Origin: JBQTJJ01 sp052387235
GTDB lineage: Bacteria > Actinomycetota > Acidimicrobiia > Acidimicrobiales > GCA-2861595
Assembly: GCA_052387235.1 (NCBI GenBank)
Contig: JBQTJJ010000056.1
Span: 1 to 10,599 of the forward strand
Direction of reading: 5' to 3'
DNA length: 10,599 nt
Shown here: positions 6,069 to 10,599 of the stretch, one piece after another
Position numbering within the stretch: position 1 is the first letter of the stretch
Layout of the letters: each line of letters starts with the position of its first letter
The notes under the pieces: generated by a model
What the model was told of the DNA's origin: nothing
The model's input: only the letters and a program-made list of their open reading frames with translations
Database searches by the model: none
Translations under genes and position numbers: made by a program

Positions 6069-7772
6069 TCAGCGGCTCCCCTCGCCGTCGTCGGGAGGGG
6101 CCTGGCGGGGGAGGACCACCGTGAAGCGGCTGCCCTCGCCGAGACGGCTGGCCGCCAGCAGCCGGCCGCCCTGGGCCTCGAGGACGGCCCTGCTCACGTA
6201 GAGGCCCAGGCCGGTGCCCGGGATGCCCTCGGCGCCGGCGCCCCGGTGGAACTTCTCGAACACCGTGGCCAGGTCGCCGGGGCTCATGCCCTGGCCCCGG
6301 TCCGCGACCTCGACCTCGACGCTCGAGGCGGTGGCCCGGGCGCGCACCTCGATCGGGGAGCCGGCGGGCGAGAACTTGAGGGCGTTGGAGACCAGGTTGG
6401 CCAGCACCTGGTCGAAGCGGTCGGGGTCGACCCACGCCGGGGGCAGGTCCTTCGGGAACTCCACCGTCGCCGGGCGCCGGCCGGCGATGTCGGCCTCGAG
6501 CCGGGTGAGGGCGAAGCGGATGTCGGTGAGGGCGGGCCGCACCACGATGGGACGGCCGGCACCGAGGCGGGAGTAGTCGAGGAACTGCTGCACCAGGATC
6601 CTCAGCTGCAGGCCCCGACGGCCCATGCGCTCGTAGAGCTGGCCCCGCTCCCTGGGGCTGAGGTCGTCGCCGGCCTCGAGGGCCCGGATCGAGCCCAGCA
6701 GCACCGCCAGCGGCGTCTGCATGTCGTGGGACACCGCCGCCAGCAGCTCCTCGCGGAAGTGGGCCGCTTCCTCGTCGGCCTCGAAACGGGAGACGGCCAG
6801 GCGCAGCTCGCTGTTGGCCAGGGCCATGGCGACCCGGGCCGCGGCCTGCTCCACCAGCGCCCGCTGGCGGATGCCGCCCGGCTCGGGGCTGTGGACCAGC
6901 AGGGCGCCGAGGGTCATGTTGCGGGCCACGAGGGGCACGACCGCGGCCGAGCCCATGCCGTCGGGCACGCCGGCGTGGTCGAGGAGGGGCAGCCCGGGCG
7001 ACAGTGTGGGGGCGTGGACGGTCTGGGACCCCTGGACGGCGGTGTAGAGCGCCGAGCCCAGCTCGAGGGGCCGGCCCGCCAGCCCGGCCAGGCGCTCGGC
7101 CAGCGGCCCCTCCTGGGGCCACGACACCACCTGCTCCACCGTGAGCGAGGGGGCGATGACCATGGCCACGCCGGCGCCCGTGGACCGGCTCAGCCACCGG
7201 CAGGTCTCGGCCAGGGACTCCCGGGGGTCGAGCTGGCGGCCCAGCAGGTCGCCGAGCTGGGCGATGAGGCGCCAGCGGGCCTCGGCCTGCTCCAGCCGGG
7301 TGACGAGCTGGCGGGTCTCGCTCAGGTCCCGGGCCGCGTAGACGGCGCCGACGATCCGGCCGCTCGTGTCCCGCAGCAGCGAGCAGGTGAGGCTGACCGG
7401 GACCTCCCGGCCGTCCCCGTGCACGCTGGCGTCGAAGGTGAGGCGGCCGGCCGGCGCCCGGTCGAACAGCTGCCACGGCGTTTCCGGGGCGGGATCCCCG
7501 AACAGCAGGCCGGCCGGCTGGCCCAGCAGGTCGGGGAGGGCCCGGCCGCCGAGGTGGCACGCCGCCTCGTTGGCCGAGGTGATGTGGCCCCGGCTGTCGA
7601 GCACGACGACCGCGTCGTGCATCCCGTCCAGCACCAGGTCGAACAGGCTCTGGACCTCGACCCGGGCCCGCCACTCCTGCTCCAGCTCGAGCCGGGCCCG
7701 TGCCAGCGCCTCCTCGGCGTCGCGCAGCCGGGACGCGAGCGGGGGCGGGTCGTCCGCCGGCGGCAGCGTCAT
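6069..7772 (-). CDS. Soluble PAS-GAF sensor histidine kinase
   Basis: This 567-aa protein has no membrane segment, so it should sense a cytoplasmic signal. In order: a helical N-terminus (about 13-40), a PAS domain (about 42-152, with LDGMHDAVVVLDSRGHITSA), a GAF domain (about 166-320, ending GALLVHS and the ALVEQAAARVAMALANSEL helix), a HisKA domain and an HATPase domain. The phosphorylated His349 is in AAVSHDMQTPL. The ATP-binding boxes are NLVSNALKFSP (459-469), DRGQGMS (491-497) and GTGLGLYVSR (519-528). All key residues are present. The protein autophosphorylates and passes phosphate to a receiver; the convergent PadR-receiver gene is the only candidate in the window. The ligand is unknown, and PAS heme or flavin residues cannot be judged by eye. 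The ATG lacks a strong ribosome-binding site. Confidence 0.93.
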   Translation of the reverse strand: MTLPPADDPPPLASRLRDAEEALARARLELEQEWRARVEVQSLFDLVLDGMHDAVVVLDSRGHITSANEAACHLGGRALPDLLGQPAGLLFGDPAPETPWQLFDRAPAGRLTFDASVHGDGREVPVSLTCSLLRDTSGRIVGAVYAARDLSETRQLVTRLEQAEARWRLIAQLGDLLGRQLDPRESLAETCRWLSRSTGAGVAMVIAPSLTVEQVVSWPQEGPLAERLAGLAGRPLELGSALYTAVQGSQTVHAPTLSPGLPLLDHAGVPDGMGSAAVVPLVARNMTLGALLVHSPEPGGIRQRALVEQAAARVAMALANSELRLAVSRFEADEEAAHFREELLAAVSHDMQTPLAVLLGSIRALEAGDDLSPRERGQLYERMGRRGLQLRILVQQFLDYSRLGAGRPIVVRPALTDIRFALTRLEADIAGRRPATVEFPKDLPPAWVDPDRFDQVLANLVSNALKFSPAGSPIEVRARATASSVEVEVADRGQGMSPGDLATVFEKFHRGAGAEGIPGTGLGLYVSRAVLEAQGGRLLAASRLGEGSRFTVVLPRQAPPDDGEGSR

Positions 7773-7792
7773 CGGCGGTCCCGCGACCTCAC

Positions 7793-7825
7793 GATGCCCA
7801 GCACCCGGGGTGCAACTCGGGCATC
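7793..7825. repeat. Nested inverted repeat upstream of the kinase gene
   Basis: GATGCCC (7793-7799) is matched by GGGCATC (7819-7825). Inside, GCACC (7801-7805) is matched by GGTGC (7809-7813) around a three-base loop. The structure begins 21 bases upstream of the kinase ATG on the minus strand. It could be a leader hairpin in the kinase mRNA or an operator in the divergent intergenic region; the sequence alone does not decide. Confidence 0.45.
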
Positions 7826-7851
7826 ATGTGGAGGTCGCCTACAGGAACGGC

Positions 7852-7893
7852 TTGCCATAGGGGCTTTCGCTCTATAGGTTGGCAACATACAAT
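7852..7893 (+). promoter_or_regulatory. Candidate promoter/operator for the membrane-protein gene set
   Basis: This AT-richer stretch contains TTGCCA (7852-7857), a possible -35, and TATAGG (7873-7878), a possible -10 at a short 15-base spacing. A better -10, TACAAT (7888-7893), has only a weak -35 (TTTCGC, 7865-7870). TTGCCA is also one half of an inverted repeat with TGGCAA (7880-7885), which would bracket a regulator site. The stretch lies 50 to 90 bases upstream of gene A. Confidence 0.4.
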
Positions 7894-7940
7894 GAACGGC
7901 GTCGGCGGTGCCGGCCTTGATTTCGGAACGGGGGTTTGCC

Positions 7941-8189
7941 GTGCTGCTGTGGTGGATCGGCAACTTGATCTTGTTCGTGGCAGTCATCCCGGTGGTGCTG
8001 CTGCTCCTCAACCGGCTGCTGCGGCAGATCATGGAGATCAACGCCTACGCGAACGACATCCTCGAGCACGGCGTCGGGATCACCTCCGCCCTCGACGGCG
8101 TGCCGAAGCTGCTGCGCACCCGGGATCTGGTCAACACCGCCCACGGCGCGGCCGGCCGCTACGTCGGCGGCCTGCAGCGGGTGCTGTGA
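7941..8189 (+). CDS. Small single-pass membrane protein A, HAMP-like juxtamembrane region
   Basis: This 82-aa protein has a hydrophobic helix at about residues 3-23 (WWIGNLILFVAVIPVVLLLL). It is followed by a basic turn (NRLLRQ) and an amphipathic stretch, IMEINAYANDILEHGVGIT, that recalls the first helix of a HAMP domain. The positive charges after the helix suggest the C-terminus is cytoplasmic. GTG at 7941 is chosen because a G-run (7929-7934) lies just upstream and the hydrophobic helix then starts at once; GTG at 7908 would add 11 residues. I do not recognise a named family. It is the first of a run of small one-helix membrane proteins on this strand, 50 bases ahead of gene B. Confidence 0.72.
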   Translation: MLLWWIGNLILFVAVIPVVLLLLNRLLRQIMEINAYANDILEHGVGITSALDGVPKLLRTRDLVNTAHGAAGRYVGGLQRVL

Positions 8190-8239
8190 TGACGATCGCC
8201 GGTTCGAACCATCAACTGAACGAGGAAAGGTAGAGGGGC

Positions 8240-8530
8240 ATGGGTCCGGAGACGATTGTCACGCTGATCGGGGTCTTCCTCGCGGTCGGGGCTGTGGCCC
8301 TGTACCTGATCATCATCGCCTACACGCTGAACAAGGTGAGCTTCACCGTGGGCACGGTCCTGATCGGCGTCCGCGCCATCGCGGCCCAGACCGAGCCCGT
8401 CGGCAACGTGGTGGGCGACATCTACCGCGGTGTCCAGTCCATCGAGCACGCGCTGTCGAACCTGCTGGGCGAGGGTCCCGCACCCCGTGCGCTGCGGGCA
8501 CCGGGCCGGGCCCGGGCACTCGGCAGCTGA
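8240..8530 (+). CDS. Small single-pass membrane protein B with heptad helix
   Basis: This 96-aa protein has a membrane helix at about residues 6-28 (IVTLIGVFLAVGAVALYLII). An amphipathic helix follows (about 34-77) in which Val, Ile or Leu recur every seven residues, as in VLIGVRA, VGNVVGD, IYRGVQS and IEHALSN. The last 20 residues are Pro/Ala/Arg-rich and probably disordered. The ATG at 8240 is preceded by AGGAAAGG (8223-8230) and GAGGGG. The segment TEPVGNVVGDIYRGV resembles TATPINAATDAVLNL of protein C, suggesting a common family. Function is unknown; a partner in a membrane-associated coiled-coil assembly is the simplest reading. Confidence 0.78.
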   Translation: MGPETIVTLIGVFLAVGAVALYLIIIAYTLNKVSFTVGTVLIGVRAIAAQTEPVGNVVGDIYRGVQSIEHALSNLLGEGPAPRALRAPGRARALGS

Positions 8531-8633
8531 CCAACTCGGGGTTCCCGACGCGGCGCATGCCTGTAAGACTGATTCCTGCAACAGCTGGCCCGCCGCCCAC
8601 GACGGCAGGGTGTTCGAACCCACAGGAAGATCC

Positions 8634-8640
8634 AAGGAGG
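8634..8640 (+). promoter_or_regulatory. Strong Shine-Dalgarno of the DUF1059 gene
   Basis: AAGGAGG (8634-8640) is followed by six bases and then GTG (8647). It is the best ribosome-binding site in the window. It matters because the frame it opens meets TGA after five codons. Such a site argues that translation from this GTG is real and that the TGA is meant to be crossed, or has arisen recently. Confidence 0.8.
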
Positions 8641-8646
8641 AGCTAG

Positions 8647-8817
8647 GTGCCCGAGTTCAGGTGAAGGGATGCCGATCACGCCTGCCGTTGGCAGGGACGA
8701 GCCGGCACTGAGGAAGAGCTGATCGCCAAGATCGCCGACCACGTGCGCAAGGTCCACAAGGTGAACATGCCCACCGACACCATCGTCAACTACGTGAAGA
8801 CGAAGGTCCGCCGGTAG
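8647..8817 (+). CDS. DUF1059-type small protein with in-frame TGA (candidate selenoprotein)
   Basis: The frame reads 56 codons from GTG 8647 to TAG 8815-8817, with TGA as codon 6 (8662-8664). Before the TGA it encodes VPEFR. After it come RDADHACRW, then TEEELIAKIADHVRKVH and a C-terminal YVKTKVRR. This matches DUF1059 proteins, which as I know them start M-x-x-F-x-C-x-D, have a second Cys seven residues later, then TEEEL and a His-rich helix. Here the second Cys is at 13 and the TGA falls on the position of the first, so selenocysteine would replace cysteine. Support comes from the strong ribosome-binding site, the intact frame beyond the TGA, and the hairpin at 8670-8707. TGA is an ordinary stop elsewhere here, so recoding would have to be specific. 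The alternative is a recent TGC-to-TGA nonsense mutation. The family's biochemical function is unknown. Confidence 0.68.
8670..8707 (+). promoter_or_regulatory. Candidate bacterial SECIS hairpin
   Basis: An upper stem CCTGCC (8681-8686) pairs with GGCAGG (8690-8695) around loop GTT (8687-8689). A lower stem TGCCG (8670-8674) pairs with CGGCA (8703-8707), separated by an internal loop. The apical loop begins 22 bases after the TGA and starts with G then U, as in known bacterial SECIS elements. It lies inside the coding frame, as expected for bacteria. SelB binding is inferred, not shown. Confidence 0.5.
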
Positions 8818-8871
8818 CTCCACCGGTCCCCTTCCCTGGCATCGGGGGGCCTCCTCCAAGAGCCGCACGAT

Positions 8872-8901
8872 CTCGTGGCGCCCCTCCGGGGGCGCCACGA
8901 G
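8872..8901 (+). terminator. Hairpin terminator after the DUF1059 gene
   Basis: CTCGTGGCGCCCC (8872-8884) pairs perfectly with GGGGCGCCACGAG (8889-8901): 13 bp around loop TCCG. It starts 55 bases after the DUF1059 stop. There is no T-run. It should separate the A-B-DUF1059 transcript from genes C to E. Confidence 0.72.
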
Positions 8902-9026
8902 CGCGTCCGGGCGCCCGCCTCCGGCAGGTCCGGAAAGAATCTGAGAACTTCCGAATAATTCAAGGGCAGGCCGCGTCTGTCTGAGCACACAGGGGCAGTC
9001 CAGGTAGTGCTTAGGTGGGCGTTCGA

Positions 9027-9060
9027 CCCGGGCCCTGTGGCCCGGGGCACCGAGAGGTGC
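9027..9060 (+). repeat. Two abutting hairpins in the leader of gene C
   Basis: CCCGGGCC (9027-9034) pairs with GGCCCGGG (9039-9046) around CTGT. Directly after it, GCACC (9047-9051) pairs with GGTGC (9056-9060) around GAGA, a GNRA-type tetraloop. They lie about 90 to 125 bases before the ATG of gene C. I could not match them to a known riboswitch class. Confidence 0.5.
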
Positions 9061-9152
9061 AAGGTTCCCCCAGGCCCTTCCGCGGCTCTTCGGCATCGTC
9101 GCCGGACTTCGGCTCCCGTGTTGCCCGGCCCATCCGAGAAGGGGAATTACAC

Positions 9153-9728
9153 ATGACACAACGATGGAGGCCCGCACGGAGTGAGCGAGGCCAGGCCTCG
9201 TTCTCCGTGGTGGCGACCCTCGTCGCCGTTGTGCTGGCCGGCGTCCTCGTGAACCGAGTCGCCTGGACGGCCGAGAGCATCAACAAGAAGGCGGAGAACA
9301 TCTCCAAGACGGCGACACCGATCAATGCGGCCACCGACGCCGTGCTCAACCTCGACACCACCAACCAGCTGGCGGGCTCGATCCTCACGACGGCCCAGCC
9401 GCTCGAGGGCAAGCTGGCCGAGATCGTGCGCCTGGCCAAGTCGGTCGACCAGCTCGCCATCTCCATCAACTCCAGCGCCTCCACCGTCGACGGCACCGCC
9501 AAGAGCATCAACGGCAATGCCGGCGGCATCGTCGAGACCGCCCGCTCGATCGATCGGGGCGTCAAGACCATCATCGCCGGCCTCAACACCACCTTGGGCA
9601 TCGTCGAGTCCGTCAAGGGTGACGCCGGCAACATCCTGGGCCAGGCCCAGCTCGCCCACCGCCTGGCGGCGTGCATCGACCAGGGTCTCCCCGGCCCCGG
9701 CTCCGCGGCCGACAGCCACTGCAGATAG
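9153..9728 (+). CDS. Membrane-anchored heptad-repeat protein C
   Basis: This 191-aa protein has a basic N-terminus (four Arg in 12 residues), one membrane helix at about 15-34 (ASFSVVATLVAVVLAGVLV), and then a long helix outside the membrane. From residue 95 to about 164, ten heptads run without a break, with Ala, Val or Leu at the first position and mostly Val or Ile at the fourth: AKSVDQL, AISINSS, ASTVDGT, AKSINGN, AGGIVET, ARSIDRG and so on. Small core residues point to a tightly packed coiled coil of the kind seen in chemoreceptor rods. Cys174 and Cys190 near the end could form a disulfide. The ATG at 9153 has AAGGGGA seven bases upstream. No signalling or enzymatic motif is seen. Gene D follows after 13 bases. 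Confidence 0.85.
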   Translation: MTQRWRPARSERGQASFSVVATLVAVVLAGVLVNRVAWTAESINKKAENISKTATPINAATDAVLNLDTTNQLAGSILTTAQPLEGKLAEIVRLAKSVDQLAISINSSASTVDGTAKSINGNAGGIVETARSIDRGVKTIIAGLNTTLGIVESVKGDAGNILGQAQLAHRLAACIDQGLPGPGSAADSHCR

Positions 9729-9741
9729 GAGCGGAACGAAC

Positions 9742-10395
9742 ATGACTGAGACCATCAGCCCGTCCCAGCGGGCGTTCCGCCGGTCGCAGACCGACCAGGC
9801 GCAGTTCCTCAAGCGGTGGCTGGCGGTGTGGGTCGCACTGCTCACCGTCGTCGTGCTCGTGGTGATCGTGTTCCTCCTCAAGATCACCAGCTCGCTGGAC
9901 TCGATCAACACGAACCTGGCCACCACGGACCCCGACCTCGTCGCCGCCGGCGGCAACGTCGAGGCCCTGCCCGACCAGGTCCAGGCCATCAACGGCAGCC
10001 TCGAGGCGATCGACCCGGCCCTGAAGCCGGTCCCGCAGCAGACCGAGGAGATCCTGGCCGCCCTCACGTCCATCAACGGGAAGCTGACCACCACGGACGG
10101 CTCGCTCAAGGACACGTCGGGCAACCTCAAGACCATCCTCGGCCAGGCCAACGACGTGCAGGCCATGCTGGTCGACGCCGACGATCCCGCCGACGGCAAG
10201 GGCGTCCAGAACATCCACCAGCGGGTGGCGTTCGCCAACGGTGTGGGCTCCACGGGCCGCTTCGGCACGAACCCCCACAACCTCACGGCAGCCGAGGCCG
10301 ATGCCGTGAACATCATCGCGGGCCTGCAGGACACCAACAAGCACCTCACCAGCATCTGCCGCTCGCCGGCCGTTCTGGGAGCCAAGACGTGCTGA
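9742..10395 (+). CDS. Membrane-anchored helical protein D
   Basis: This 217-aa protein has a basic cytoplasmic N-terminus (RAFRRS, LKRW), a membrane helix at about 28-47 (AVWVALLTVVVLVVIVFLL), and an exported helical domain with repeating INGSLEAI, INGKLTTTDGSL and TSGNLKTIL units. Like protein C, it ends with two cysteines (206 and 217, the latter the last residue). The shared topology, repeat style and paired C-terminal cysteines suggest C and D are paralogues or partners. The ATG at 9742 is preceded by AGGAG (9727-9731) ten bases upstream. The stop overlaps gene E. Function is unknown; a structural or envelope-spanning role is inferred. Confidence 0.85.
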   Translation: MTETISPSQRAFRRSQTDQAQFLKRWLAVWVALLTVVVLVVIVFLLKITSSLDSINTNLATTDPDLVAAGGNVEALPDQVQAINGSLEAIDPALKPVPQQTEEILAALTSINGKLTTTDGSLKDTSGNLKTILGQANDVQAMLVDADDPADGKGVQNIHQRVAFANGVGSTGRFGTNPHNLTAAEADAVNIIAGLQDTNKHLTSICRSPAVLGAKTC

Positions 10396-10599
10396 CCGGA
10401 CCCGGCAAGAGCAGGGCGCGGATGGTGGGTGAGGCCGGCGTCGTCGGCGCCAACCTGACCATCACCTTGGCATTCGCCCTGTTCGCCGTCATCCAGCTGA
10501 CCCGCACCACGTTGGCGGCGCAGCAGATCGACGACCGGGTCGAGGTGATCACCAGTGACGTGGGCGAGATCGACGACGAGCTCGTCAACGTGCCCAAGC
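10389..10599 (+). CDS. Membrane-anchored protein E, MCE-set-like topology (3' partial)
   Basis: The frame is open from GTG 10389 to the window end, giving 70 codons. GGGAG (10377-10381) lies seven bases upstream, and the start overlaps the stop of gene D by seven bases, so the two are coupled. After a short basic N-terminus (KSRARM) comes a membrane helix at about 18-37 (VVGANLTITLAFALFAVIQL), then the start of an acidic helix (QQIDDRVEVITSDVGEIDDE). The layout repeats that of C and D. A short N-terminal helix before a long exported domain is also seen in MCE proteins, but no MCE domain is visible in the part present. An alternative ATG lies at 10422. Confidence 0.75.
   Translation, partial: MLTGPGKSRARMVGEAGVVGANLTITLAFALFAVIQLTRTTLAAQQIDDRVEVITSDVGEIDDELVNVPK

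Larger units (their letters stand above)
8818..9152 (+). other. Gene-free interval between the DUF1059 gene and gene C
   Basis: I see no gene in these 335 bases. They hold a 13-bp hairpin terminator (8872-8901). An AT-rich patch follows, with AATAAT (8954-8959) as a possible -10 lacking a good -35. Two abutting hairpins (9027-9060) come next, then a ribosome-binding site AAGGGGA (9139-9145) seven bases before the ATG of gene C. The interval probably ends one transcript and starts the next. Confidence 0.6.

Noticed and set aside
5709..7877. 722-codon + strand open frame opposite the histidine kinase
   Set aside because: The minus strand encodes all kinase motifs in order; this frame is an artefact of high GC.
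7892..8233. ATG at 7892 as start of a different small protein
   Set aside because: That frame has no ribosome-binding site and gives a low-complexity product, while the frame from 7941 encodes a clear membrane helix.
8600..8632. tRNA-like T-arm (GTTCGAACCC followed by GGAAGATCC) just before the DUF1059 gene, possibly tRNA-Sec
   Set aside because: The T-stem does not pair properly with a seven-base loop, no matching 5' acceptor strand lies upstream, and there is no TCA anticodon in the right order on either strand.
8662..8664. TGA read as Trp or Gly by an altered genetic code
   Set aside because: TGA ends several well-defined genes in this window (for example at 647-649, 4194-4196 and 6040-6042), so the code is standard.
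8430..8711. Open frame crossing the B-DUF1059 gap
   Set aside because: It starts inside gene B, lacks a ribosome-binding site, and covers the DUF1059 start in another frame without any recognisable domain.
1..10599. CRISPR arrays, insertion sequences, attachment sites
   Set aside because: No regularly spaced direct repeats, transposase or integrase motifs, or terminal repeats were seen.

Overview
The window is GC-rich (roughly 70%). GTG starts are frequent, genes are packed with 1- to 7-base overlaps, and TGA is a normal stop. This fits a high-GC actinomycete. The hydrogenase accessory genes and the set of small membrane proteins would suit a soil lineage such as Acidimicrobiia, but that placement is inference and nothing here proves it.

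Left part (1-5029, + strand): the downstream end of a [NiFe]-hydrogenase operon. It opens with the last 38 codons of the large subunit, carrying the L2 nickel motif DPCMPCTTH and a cleavable tail. Next come a degenerate maturation-protease paralogue, an NFU-domain (NifU C-terminal) Fe-S protein, an uncharacterised 167-aa protein, a canonical maturation protease with all three predicted nickel ligands, a TPR protein, an NTF2/SnoaL-like protein, and a biotin-protein-ligase fold that has lost its catalytic motifs. An NFU protein, a TPR protein and a dedicated protease beside the subunits suggest a group 2a (Huc-type) uptake hydrogenase, but the subgroup cannot be proven from 38 residues. A 12-bp hairpin follows the last stop.

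Middle part (5030-7772): a convergent signalling pair. A + strand gene fuses a PadR winged helix to a C-terminal receiver domain. A - strand gene encodes a soluble PAS-GAF histidine kinase. The two meet at a perfect 14-bp hairpin that probably terminates both. The kinase is the obvious candidate partner of the PadR-receiver protein.

Right part (7773-10599, + strand): several small proteins, each with one N-terminal membrane helix followed by amphipathic or heptad-repeat sequence. Genes A (7941), B (8240), C (9153), D (9742) and the truncated E (10389) look like one membrane-associated set of unknown function. Between B and C lies the most interesting item: a 56-codon DUF1059-type gene (8647-8817). 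It has a near-perfect Shine-Dalgarno and an in-frame TGA exactly where the family has its first conserved cysteine, and a hairpin downstream of the TGA has the geometry of a bacterial SECIS element. It is a candidate new selenoprotein; the alternative is a recent nonsense mutation. A 13-bp hairpin terminator follows it, then a leader with two abutting hairpins before gene C.
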